From: Protonemura montana
Lineage: Eukaryota; Arthropoda; Insecta; Plecoptera; Nemouridae
Direction of reading: 5' to 3'
Length of the DNA stretch: 64,000 nucleotides
Assembly (NCBI GenBank): GCA_947568835.1
Contig: OX387608.1
Location: forward strand, 18,014,535 to 18,078,534
Shown here: positions 42,411-52,270 of the stretch, one piece after another
How positions within the stretch are numbered: the stretch's first letter is position 1
Layout of the letters: every line of letters begins with the position of its first letter
Notes under the pieces: model-generated
The model's input: the letters and a program-made list of their open reading frames with translations, nothing else
Told to the model about the DNA's origin: nothing
The model's database searches: none
Program-made: the position numbers and the translations under genes

Positions 42411-43306
42411 AATCACGCGATGATAGCAGCCCAAGGATGGCCGTGGCCGGGTGGATAGGTACGGTACGCATGGAAAGATAAATCATCCAGGGTGATTCCA
42501 CCACATTTTCAACTACTGCTGAAATTGTACAAAGTCAAGATTGCGCTTGATGGCGGTAATTCACTTTGTAAGTAACAATGACGATCGACAGCCCGGGTAG
42601 TGGAAAAAAATACCTATGCCGGCTAGCCAAGTTATTTGATAATTGTCGGAATCGAGCTTCTGACATTTTGAGGAATTGCATTTTGGTATTTTTAACGCCG
42701 ACACAGCTCTCCAAGCAACGTCAGGTACATCGCCAGTTTTGACGCGGATATGACAAGTTTTGCAGATAAAGGTCTGAATTTTGCCGACTGTAGTAAACGA
42801 TGCTATTGTTGTGGCAAAAACCACCCGGCGGCAGCTCGTCTGGGATGGTCGCGGCCCGACGAGCAGGTACGCGGGGGAAGGGTCGCAAAAACTCAGGGAT
42901 ATTTCTCTACAATATCAACAGCTACTGATATTTTACGAAGACGAGAGTTGGGCGATACAAATTTCAGCTCGCATGGGTTTTTCTCGGCTGCTTGAATTGT
43001 TAGTCATTTAAATAATACTCATTTCGGTTCGCTGCTCGGGCCGGCAAATTTAATTTCACAGAGCATCGAATTTGAAGTGTTTTAGTTGAACAATTAGACG
43101 TTTGGAAGACCACGGATGATACTTAATTAAAATTACACCCAGTCAACCAAACGAGCAAAATGACCTGTTCTATCGACTACAGCAACTACTACAGTTCTAG
43201 GCTCTAGGTTCTAGTAACCTCTTTGATAGTTCTGCTTTCAACTCCCCTTCCTTAAGGTCTCCTATATGTTTGGTTTTTATCTCATTTTTTTGCAAGTATT
43301 TTGCAC
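42411..43306. other. unassigned sequence after the SERCA duplicate
   Basis: No clear gene. On the minus strand 42824-42561 reads FICKTCHIRVKTGDVPDVAW with a second cysteine pair, faintly like the cysteine-rich lead domains of some Helitron-type proteins; too weak to call. Two plus-strand frames at 42750-43011 are unrecognised. Confidence 0.35.
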
Positions 43307-44194
43307 CCCATTACGTATAGGGCTGCTCTTTTCTGTACTTTTTCCACCTTTTGGTTGTCTCTGTCATTAGATGTCTCCCAAACATGTCCAGCATACTCTA
43401 GCAGTGGTCTCACTAGTGCAGTGCATGACTTTTCCTTGACATCAACTAAACTTTGTTTCAACTCAACTTGGGCTCATGATTTTATGTCAAGTTAGTCAAC
43501 AAAAACAAAGCATTGCTTGAAAGGAAATGTTTTGTGATTTAGAAATATGTCACTAGTTTTAACAAAAACTATTTCAACTGGGTTTTGAATGCTAAGTGAA
43601 GAACAACTGAATTTCCCAACGTTTTGTAACTTGTACCTGTTACTTTATCAAGGGTTAAAGCAGTCCTGACAATTTTCCAATAACAATAACAATATAAATA
43701 ACAAGTGTAAAAGCAATGATAATGAATCTCTATGGGGAGAGATGTGGGAAGTTGGAAGATTGATTGGCAAGACTTCGAGAGAAGAGAACACAACTGGATG
43801 TTGTATTAGAATGAAATCTTATTTAAATTGCAAACGCTTGCAATGCGCGGGGTATTTTATTATTATCAACACTATAACCGTCTCAGAAATTGATGCCCAA
43901 ACGCGGATGTTTGGGCATCAATTTTTGAGACGGTTGTACTGGAGGTTGTAGATGACATTTTAGGTAATTGTTATAATTTGTTAGAGTTCTTTTGTTATCA
44001 GAAAATTGTCAGGACTGCTCTTACCCTTGATAAAGTAACAGGTACAAGTTACGAAACGTTGGGAAATTTAGTTGTCCTTTACTTAGCATTGAAAACCCAG
44101 TTGAAATAGTTTTTGTTAAAACAAGTGCTAAGTTTACATCAAGTAGACATGAGTCTAAAAACAATCATATTTTCCAGTCACTATTTTCTATGAG
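43307..44194. repeat. 0.88-kb duplicated segment, copy 1
   Basis: From CCCATTACGTATAGG to CTATTTTCTATGAG, near-identical to 49388-50276. The first 190 bp are a minus-strand LINE reverse-transcriptase relic (ALVRPLLEYAGHVWETSNDR, VEKVQKRAA); the rest holds a foldback element. The right edge is exactly the left end of the 4.1-kb transposon. Confidence 0.9.
43556..44122. mobile_element. foldback element with ~120-bp inverted arms, copy 1
   Basis: Left arm 43556-43680 and right arm about 44000-44122 are reverse complements with few mismatches. At the centre (about 43870-43935) a second palindrome is made of the SINE body TTTGGGCATCAATTT in both orientations. A long hairpin-forming unit, no coding capacity. 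Confidence 0.75.
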
Positions 44195-44799
44195 GGTCAT
44201 TCCATGTGTAATCACTCACCTCAAACTTTGACCGACCCAGATTTTGATGAAAATTGGTATACTTGTTAAGTTTGTTGACTTAGGGGCTATTTTTTAATTT
44301 TTTTTTTTTTGGTCCAACCGTTCGGATATTACAAGGGGGGGAAGTTGGGGTCATTTTGCCCCCCGCGCGTGTAGTGACCACCCTTTCTACGCAATATCTA
44401 GGGTTCTATGGGAGCTACAGAGCTGGGAAAAAAATCATCTGAAAGGTAATTTCATACCCTACCTGAATATGGAAACAAAAATGACGATATGTTAATACGA
44501 ATTTAATTGTGATTTTACACATCTGCATTTTCCAAAATGACCATATCGCTGATGAGTCATTTTTGATTTGCCTGATTTTTTTTCTATATGTACAGAACAT
44601 ACATATGATCATGTGTTCCAAAAATCAAGATGGGTGTTCTACTACTTTCCAAGAAAAAAAAATGTTTTCTGCAAATTCATTCATAATATAAATTAATATG
44701 AACTGAATTTAAGACAACATTCAAGAAAATGATCATTACTTACAATCATAGCTACTATGAAGTACAAATTTGCATATCTTAAGAGAGATGTAGTTTACC

Positions 44800-47382
44800 T
44801 TATTGAGGTACATATTTTATAAGCCCTGCTGTTGCCCTGTTGGTGTCTGTAGCCGACAAAAAGTATGTTCGACCAGTTGCCGTGTTGGGGTCGGCCAGTG
44901 TTAAAACATCAGCAAAAGCTACAATTAGTTTGTCTTGTACACTGGGATAAAAATATGATGGAGCTGGTCCATGAGGGTGTAGAAAGTTGACTTGAAGTTC
45001 AAGAGACTGTGATGATTTTTCAAGAACACACGCTAGCCACCAGTCTTCGTTGTATGCTACAGTGATGAAACTGCCCACGTCTTTGAACTCAAACTCGGGT
45101 ATTTCTGCTGCTGTTGCTTCCTCCTCTTCTTCTTCTTCTTCTTCTTCTCCTTCTTCATTTTTCTCAACAATCTTCACAATGTTGATTTCTTCAGAAAGAG
45201 AAAAGTGTTTCACATGTAAGGAAGTTAGCGATTTTGGGTAGAACGCATGAAAGCTTCTTGTGCCTACGATAGTTTTTAATTCTTTGAATCGTTCTTTAAG
45301 TTTGATGCCATTTGCTGTAATCTCTTCATTGGCTACAAACACAAAATTTACAGTCCACACATTTTCTGTTGCCCACCGGTAAAAGTCTATCGGCGTCATT
45401 ATTTGGTCGGCATATGGTTTCTGTAAACTTGCCCGTGCTGCATTTCGTTTTACAGTCCCACCAACTCCATCGCATGGTCCTTTACCGTGGGATGTGGCAA
45501 AAAAATGCCACTCAGCAGTTAGTTCGAAGTCAACTTCATGATGGCACAAGTTGGAAAAATTCTTCTTATTCTTATATTGGGCTGCCGCTCCATCAGAAAA
45601 GTAAATTAAATGGGATACATCCGAAATGTTTTGTTTCAGGTGTCTTATCAGGTGCTTTTGGAAAGTGTGCACAGTAACGGTGTCATGAGTTAGCGAGTCA
45701 GAAATGACAACGTAACTTAAATGTTGTATGTCTCGATCTTCAGGCTTAAAGTAACACACAAATGGGTGAAGGGTGCATTGGCTGTTATTCCAATGGTAAC
45801 CTTGTGCAGCATCCTGGAGCACAAAAGAATAATTCTCAGCGAAGTCGCCCACTACTAAAACTTCCCCTGGTTTAAGGTTGGCTTTCTTCTCCTGCATGAA
45901 TGCCGCTTGCTGCCGTGCAATAAAATCATGATTTCTTAATAAAATGCATTTTTCAATAAAACAGTCAACAAACTCATCTGTAGGTTTCGTAATTGTCTCT
46001 AGGGTACATCTGTCTGTTGACAGCCACTGTTTATAAGTCACAGAGTCTATGAAATTTTCACTGAATGAGATTTCTAGCCATTCACGAAGTTCATCGGTTC
46101 CCGGACAATTGCCACACTTTCCTACAAAGCAGTTGAGAAGCGGGGGGTTGCACATGAGGCTGGCAAGGCAGTGTTGGTATGATTTGATGGTACCGTCTGA
46201 AAGCAAAGGCAGCTTTGCTCCCAAAGCCATCAACTTAACGTTTTGGTGTATCGTACAGACACAGACAGAATGTGTCCCAGCTGCTCCTGCCAGAACACAA
46301 TGTTTGGGTCTGAGCTCTGCAAACTTCGAGAATCCAACCTTGATGCCAGGATATTTATCTTTGAAGCTGCGATACACTTCACTTAAGTTGCTTAACACTA
46401 GTCTCTTCTGGCGGTGAACTCGATTGTCACCCACTTTAACCGAGACAAAATCTTTTTTACCCGGCATGACACGGCTTACATCATCATTTTCATAAAACTC
46501 TTCAATCAGTTGAATGCAATCAGGGGAAAGAGTTTTTCCTGCTTTTTGATTTGCAGATGGCAGTATCCCTTGGGCCTTTACTAGTTGTTTGGTTTTACGT
46601 ACCAAATGGTTAGATGCATTGAACTCTTGCATTATTCTCTTAATGCTCCAACTTTTTGGAAGCACAGATAAAATTGTTATTTTCTCGCTTCTGGTACTCG
46701 TCTTAAACTTTTCTTTCAGTTGTGCTATTATCTCTGACCCATCACGGATGCTGTCCTTGCACTCCTCTGAAGATGTCAAATCTTCTTTGCTGATTTCTTC
46801 ATTACTGGGAGATACTAGTTCCAATCTCTTCTTTACACCTTGTGTTATTTCGCTGAACTTTCTTTTCGAATAAAACATAGATTTACCCTTTAGTTTGGTG
46901 GTATTAATAGGTGACACACCAAATGCAGCTAAAGACTGATTCACGGCATCTGCTTCACAGGGTATGTCCACGAAAGGTAGGTCAAGTTCAGTGGATTTAG
47001 TTGGCGTTAGAACAGAAACGGTTGTTAGTTCCTTCAGCCTGAGCGAGAGCAGCTTACGGCAAGTTGAGCATAATTTCTTTCCAGGGATGAGGTCGGCAAT
47101 CTCCAAGTATTTCGTCCTGGATGCTGCATTAATTTCTCTTAACCCATTAACTTTCACTATTCCACAGTGAGCCTGAAACGGATCGCAGCATAACTTGTGG
47201 TGACAGCTATACAGACGAAGGAATTTCTTTTCATGTAAATGACACACGGTCTTCACATTATCACACTTAGTACGCAGAGCTAATGATAACTGCTGGTCAC
47301 TATTGAAACTTTCAATGCTTTTAATCGCTAGATCTTCGATGGGTCCACATTCTTCTTCAAAGAACAGTCCAATTGAGCACAT
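44800..47382 (-). CDS. transposase-like protein, 860 codons, intact
   Basis: Single uninterrupted frame between long inverted repeats. N-terminal part (about 40-115) is rich in Cys/His pairs (CHLHEKKFLRLYSCHHKLCC, CSTC), likely zinc binding. A helix-turn-helix-like stretch lies near 235-285 (LPKSWSIKRIMQEFNASNHL). The core has VVGDFAENYSF (Asp ~513), LIYFSDGAAAQYKN (Asp ~597), ELTAEWHFFATSHGKGPCDG (Glu ~624, Asp ~638), fitting an RNase-H-fold DDE/D catalytic triad. HSVCVCTIHQNVKLM and CGNCPG are further Cys blocks. An acidic run (about 742-754) precedes a Tudor/SH3-like end (DVGSFITVAYNEDWWLACVL). Catalytic roles are inferred by analogy. Which acid is third is unclear. Confidence 0.78.
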   Translation of the reverse strand: MCSIGLFFEEECGPIEDLAIKSIESFNSDQQLSLALRTKCDNVKTVCHLHEKKFLRLYSCHHKLCCDPFQAHCGIVKVNGLREINAASRTKYLEIADLIPGKKLCSTCRKLLSLRLKELTTVSVLTPTKSTELDLPFVDIPCEADAVNQSLAAFGVSPINTTKLKGKSMFYSKRKFSEITQGVKKRLELVSPSNEEISKEDLTSSEECKDSIRDGSEIIAQLKEKFKTSTRSEKITILSVLPKSWSIKRIMQEFNASNHLVRKTKQLVKAQGILPSANQKAGKTLSPDCIQLIEEFYENDDVSRVMPGKKDFVSVKVGDNRVHRQKRLVLSNLSEVYRSFKDKYPGIKVGFSKFAELRPKHCVLAGAAGTHSVCVCTIHQNVKLMALGAKLPLLSDGTIKSYQHCLASLMCNPPLLNCFVGKCGNCPGTDELREWLEISFSENFIDSVTYKQWLSTDRCTLETITKPTDEFVDCFIEKCILLRNHDFIARQQAAFMQEKKANLKPGEVLVVGDFAENYSFVLQDAAQGYHWNNSQCTLHPFVCYFKPEDRDIQHLSYVVISDSLTHDTVTVHTFQKHLIRHLKQNISDVSHLIYFSDGAAAQYKNKKNFSNLCHHEVDFELTAEWHFFATSHGKGPCDGVGGTVKRNAARASLQKPYADQIMTPIDFYRWATENVWTVNFVFVANEEITANGIKLKERFKELKTIVGTRSFHAFYPKSLTSLHVKHFSLSEEINIVKIVEKNEEGEEEEEEEEEEATAAEIPEFEFKDVGSFITVAYNEDWWLACVLEKSSQSLELQVNFLHPHGPAPSYFYPSVQDKLIVAFADVLTLADPNTATGRTYFLSATDTNRATAGLIKYVPQ

Positions 47383-47820
47383 TATGAATCTCTAAATAAA
47401 AGGTGCTTGAGAGCAAATTAGCTTCTATCCTCATCAACATGAGGCCAGAGACTGATTGCTTTAGTCCAGACAAGAAATTACCAAACTTTTTACTTGTAAC
47501 CTGTTACAACTTGATCCATGATTCAGGAGCATGACAAACAATCTATAGTTGTATTCTAGGGAATACCATTTTAAGATTCTTGTAGATGCAAGTCCAGACA
47601 AGAAATGAACAAACTTTTGACTTCTATGAACTGTTTCAACTTGATCCATGATTTACAGGAATATGGCAAACAATCGATTTGTATTGTAGAGAATAACATT
47701 TCAAGAACATGCAACTGTGCAAACAAAAATCAACTTTAATATAAAATATATGCCAGTGCTCTGATCACAATAATTGTGATCAAAATGCTGTTCTACTGGC
47801 AAAAAGGCACTTTTTTATAG
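47383..47820. other. transposon 5' region upstream of the ORF
   Basis: Between the start codon and the right inverted repeat. Contains two diverged tandem copies (from about 47463 and 47586, 120-125 bp) sharing AGTCCAGACAAGAAAT and CAACTTGATCCATGATT. Probably transposon promoter or transposase binding sites. Confidence 0.45.
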
Positions 47821-48305
47821 AAAAAATTTTTTTTCTTGGAAAGTGGTAAAACACCCATCTTGATTTTTGGAACACATGATCATATGTATGTTCTGTATAT
47901 ATAGAAAAAAAATCAGGCAAATCAAAAATGACTCATCAGCGATATGGTCATTTTGGAAAATGCAGATGTGTAAAATCACAATTAAATTCGTATTAACATA
48001 TCGTCATTTTTGTTTCCATATTCAGGTAGGGTATGAAATTACCTTTCAGATGATTTTTTTCCCAGCTCTGTAGCTCCCATAGAACCCTAGATATTGCGTA
48101 GAAAGGGTGGTCACTACACGCCCGGGGGGCAAAATGACCCCAACTTCCCCCCCTTGTAATATCCGAACGGTTGGACCAAAAAAAAAAAAAAAAAAAAATA
48201 GCCCCTAAGTCAACAAACTTAACAAGTATACCAATTTTCATCAAAATCTGGGTCGGTCAAAGTGAAATTTAATTAAAAGTGAGTGATTACACATGGAATG
48301 ACCCT

Positions 48306-49387
48306 ATAATATGTGTATTTTGCGAAATAACCACTTATTTCCATACAAAAATTAAAAATGTTTATTTTATCTCTATAAACACACATTTCCATGAATTTGT
48401 CATATTCAGGTCTGTTTCTCATCAAATGCTGTCAACATTCCTAAGCTTAGGGGGTAGAAGTAGTGGGGCAAAATGTTTGCTGTAGGAAACCATTGCCATT
48501 GGTTGGCTGAATCTTCCCCTCCTTGCCATGTGCGCACCAGCACCACATGCATTCAGTCTACATAGAGATTAGCTGGGATTTCAAATTTCAATGGGGTGTA
48601 ATAAATCTTTGACTTTTGAGGATCAAGTAAAGCAACTCTTTGTGAGTGATGGATATATTTTGATGTGTGGAATCTAGAACACTAGACTTGTCTGGGAGAA
48701 AAAAGACAATCTTGCAAAGTATGTTACTACCAGGCAGTGGGTCTAATTCAAATTCTAATGGACATAAAAATCTCAAACCCCTCATTTGCAGTTCTGACTT
48801 AGCAAACTATTTGAGCCCCAGTGAACAGTGTTGATGCAGAGAGGTTTTTTAGTCAATAAAACCTTGTGCTGACTGACAAAGGAACAAGAATGAAGGAAGC
48901 TACCATTGAAACTTATTCAATGTTAAGTTTTAACAAGTAGTAGGTGTTGCTCATGCTGCCATACAATGTATTTCATAGTGGCATTTCTGAAAAATATTTA
49001 TTTGTGCTATTAATTTTGTTCCAAGTCCCTTACAAATACCGATGTTGAGGACCTACACTAAATATTTGCTTTATTGTAATTATTATTGATCATTTCTTTA
49101 TTAGAGATCCCAGTGCTTACCCTAAATCTTCATTCCTTTCGAATGTAGATCGAAAAAGCTCTTTTCTTCTATTTAGCTATAAACGCTAAAATTCAAATAA
49201 TAAGCACTAAAATTTCGATAAAACTAATGTTAAAAACACGTAGTACCTTCTTTTTTCGTCACCTATGTCTGAAATCTGCTAAAGACATGAAATTCTGTAC
49301 TTTTTCCATAACACCGCCATAACACCGAAATCCAAAAAGCTTACCACGAAATTATCGAAATCATAACACCATAAAATCTTGGCTCTA
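48306..49387. other. unassigned sequence with a hAT relic
   Basis: Mostly non-coding, AT-rich. The only coding signal is the hAT C-terminal relic at 48830-48940. Confidence 0.4.
48830..48940 (+). pseudogene. hAT transposase C-terminal (dimerisation) relic
   Basis: The frame reads VDAERFFSQ, a stop, NLVLTDKGTRMKEATIETYS then MLSFNK and stop. The ERxFS...R.RM.....E pattern is the hATC dimerisation motif. The internal stop and absence of the rest mark it as dead. Confidence 0.6.
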
Positions 49388-50276
49388 CCCATTACGTATA
49401 GGGCTGCTCTTTTCTGTACTTTTTCCACCTTTTGGTTGTCTCTGTCATTAGATGTCTCCCAAACATGTCCAGCATACTCTAGCAGTGGTCTCACTAGTGC
49501 AGTGCATGACTTTTCCTTGACATCAACTAAACTTTGTTTCAACTCAACTTGGGCTCATGATTTTATGTCAAGTTAGTCAACAAAAACAAAGCATTGCTTG
49601 AAAGGAAATGTTTTGTGATTTAGAAATATGTCACAAGTTTTTACAAAAACTATTTCAACTGGGTTTTGAATGCTAAGTGAAGAACAACTGAATTTCCCAA
49701 CGTTTTGTAACTTGTACCTGTTACTTTATCAAGGGTTAAAGCAGTCCTGACAATTTTCCAATAACAAAATAACCACATAAAATAACAAGTGTAAAAGCAA
49801 TGATAATGAATCTCTATGGGGAGAGATGTGGGAAGTTGGAAGATTGATTGGCAAGACTTCGAGAGAAGAGAATAACTGGAGGTTGTATTAGAATGAAATC
49901 TGATTTAAATTGCAAACGCTTGCAATGCGCGGGGTATTTTATTATTATCAACACTATAACCGTCTCAGAAATTGATGCCCAAACGCGGATGTTTGGGCAT
50001 CAATTTTTGAGACGGTTTTACTGGAGGTTGTAGATGACATTTTAGGTAATTGTTATAATTTGTTAGAGTTCTTTTGTTATCAGAAAATTGTCAGGACTGC
50101 TCTTACCCTTGATAAAGTAACAGGTACAAGTTACGAAACGTTGGGAAATTTAGTTGTTCTTCACTTAGCATTGAAAACCCAGTTGAAATAGTTTTTGTTA
50201 AAACAAGTGCTAAGTTTACATCAAGTAGACATGAGTCTAAAAACAATCATATTTTCCAGTCACTATTTTCTATGAG
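49388..50276. repeat. 0.88-kb duplicated segment, copy 2
   Basis: Same as 43307-44194, but continues past CTATTTTCTATGAG into TGTTAAATC with no transposon. The LINE relic at its left (ALVRPLLEYAGHVWETSNDR on minus) extends to about 49542. Confidence 0.9.
49637..50204. mobile_element. foldback element, copy 2
   Basis: Same inverted arms and central SINE-body palindrome as 43556-44122, with small indels. Confidence 0.75.
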
Positions 50277-50789
50277 TGTTAAATCTCTGTTGGTTTGGAT
50301 CCAAATATTACAATATTTATTACAATATTTACAATAAATATCACACAAAGAGAAAATATTTCTGGCTTCAGAATAACATTTGGCTGCGATAAAAAAAATT
50401 TCACATTTTAACGAAAAAATCTTTTTTGTTTTGCATTTGAGTCTTGTTTAAAACCTTAGAACTGAATTAGAGACGGTCACGTGGCACAGTTGGCTGTCCT
50501 GGTTTGTCTAAATGCTTCCCTCATTTTGTAGGTTGGTATTCCCTCCTGGCTTGACCCAGCACTTGGACCGGCAGCATCCAGCAACATCGGCAATCAACAT
50601 CAACTCAGGAAACTTCATTCTACGTCGATAGAAGATCAGGAAAACCATCCGCGTTGTACACTTTCCATCACTCGGGGAGAAAAGCAAGGTTTTTATGTCA
50701 TCATTGTGATGGATTCTTGGCTGCAATGGAGGAAACACAATGCATTGTTAGGAATAAAACAAGTGCAGGATGTGAATCAAAGGGGTGCC

Positions 50790-50935
50790 GTCTAACTGCG
50801 GCTCTGTTTTCTGCAGCCCTGTTTTCTGCGCCTCAAACTAGCGTTTTGTGCGCCTCTGTTTTGTGCGGCCCTAGCTGCCGACTCGTAATGTGCTCCTCAG
50901 CAAACTGCGCCCCAAAGTGACCGATGTATTTAGGA
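50790..50935 (+). repeat. CTGTTTTGTGCGG-type short repeats, forward copy
   Basis: Irregular repeats of TGCGGCTCTGTTTTC/G leading to TGCGCCCCAAAGTGACCGATG. The reverse complement of a closely related sequence lies at 56075-56225. Confidence 0.7.
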
Positions 50936-51411
50936 CGGAGAAACTATTTCTCAGCTAGTGTATTCTGCGGCCGACCTTGGGCAGTCACGGGGTGCTAACC
51001 ATTAGCCATAGACAACCCAACCAACATCAACGGCTCACTGGGAAGTGAAAACCAAGGCGTTTGAAATCAAAGCTATGCAGCCACGACAGGTGACAAAGTG
51101 ACTGGTAGGTAAATTCGTAGAATTATTGCGACACAATTTGTGGAGTTTAACAACGCTCTGATCTAACAACGGGGCCCGATGCACTGGCTAAAATCTTTGG
51201 TGAATGAGTGGATGATAATTAGGATAATGATTAGCCTAACCTAGCCTACAACTGAAAAGTGGAGATCCGGTGACTGCCCTTTGCCTACTTCTGTCGTAGA
51301 GCATTAAGAAACCAACGGCTTTAAGTCACAAGTACTGGTAGAACTCGAGCAACTCCACTAATCTGACAAGGGGTTGAAAAATAAGTTGAACAAAGTTGTT
51401 AATACGTAACG

Positions 51412-51468
51412 TCTCTCCAACCTCGCTCCCGCACTTACATGTGTATGATGGTAACCCATCCAATACCT
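51412..51468 (+). repeat. isolated monomer of the 91-bp satellite
   Basis: CATGTGTATGATGGTAACCC and CATCCAATACCT match the 91-bp unit, 0.8 kb before the array. A single, diverged piece, perhaps the seed of the array. Confidence 0.75.
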
Positions 51469-52270
51469 CAGTGATGTATTGGTCAATGCACGCGGGTGTA
51501 CCCAGTCCACCCACTATTAATTTTATTTTTGGCCGTACCCCCACTTTGAATTTTTGAGGGAACGCAGGTGAACGCACGGGAAAGCAGTATTAAATTATGA
51601 TTATTCGAAATATCCTGCACTTCTTTATTTTCAAGGCGAAAATATCCCAGTTACGGGTTTCATTCCTAATAATCCACTTACTTAAAAATAGACCTAGCAA
51701 GAATGTCACTGTTTGCGAACGTACTTAGAGTAGGTAGGCTGGAATTGTGTCGGCGTCGCGACTCGCAACAAAGGGGTTAGTTAGAACCATATTACTGTTA
51801 TCACTTAGGGAAGTCGGTAGCCGCTTTCGCGCCGTCGCACGGCGGTGCAAGCTCTCAGAAGCAAGCCCGCTTAAAAAATAAGAATTCGCAGGAAAGATAA
51901 AAATACAAAGAATAACCAAAATGCCACATACGAGCCACACTGGACGAGTTAGTTCAATTCAAGATACAGAAGAGGAAGCAAGTGGATTTGCATTCCCTAT
52001 CGGGTAATTAAAAATGCAGTTCTGACCATGTCATTCCAAGCCCAATTTCATCGTAAACTCGTAGATTGACTCCAAAAGAAACCTTAGAATAAAAATTCAC
52101 TTGGAGCTGCGCCCGAAGCCCCCTATTTCCCACTCTTTCGGTGCATTCGCCTTGGGTCTCCTCATCCTCCCCCCCCCCCCCCCCCCGCCCCGCGGCCCGC
52201 CAACACAAAAAAATTATAAAATATGTCATTTTTGCATACCCCCACTAAAAATTTTCCAAATACATCACTG

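Larger units (their letters stand above)
44193..48305 (-). mobile_element. DNA transposon with ~480-bp terminal inverted repeats
   Basis: Ends AGGGTCATTCCATG at 44193 and CATGGAATGACCCT at 48305. The inverted termini run about 44193-44670 and 47821-48305 and are near-identical, apart from an A/T-run length difference near 48185 and a short insertion near 48270. Between them is one 860-codon minus-strand ORF. No clear target-site duplication: the left flank TATG and the right flank ATAA differ. High similarity of the arms and the open ORF suggest recent activity. Superfamily not fixed; Sola-like is a guess from size and general motif layout. Confidence 0.8.
50277..52270. other. unassigned region before the 91-bp array
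   Basis: No confirmed gene. From 50532, after TTTTGTAG, an open frame VGIPSWLDPALGPAASSNIG, KLHSTSIEDQ continues to a stop near 50791; it could be an exon, but no family is recognised. A poly-C run lies at about 52168-52186. A 15-bp-type repeat cluster is at 50790-50935 and a lone 91-bp-type monomer at 51412-51468. Confidence 0.4.
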
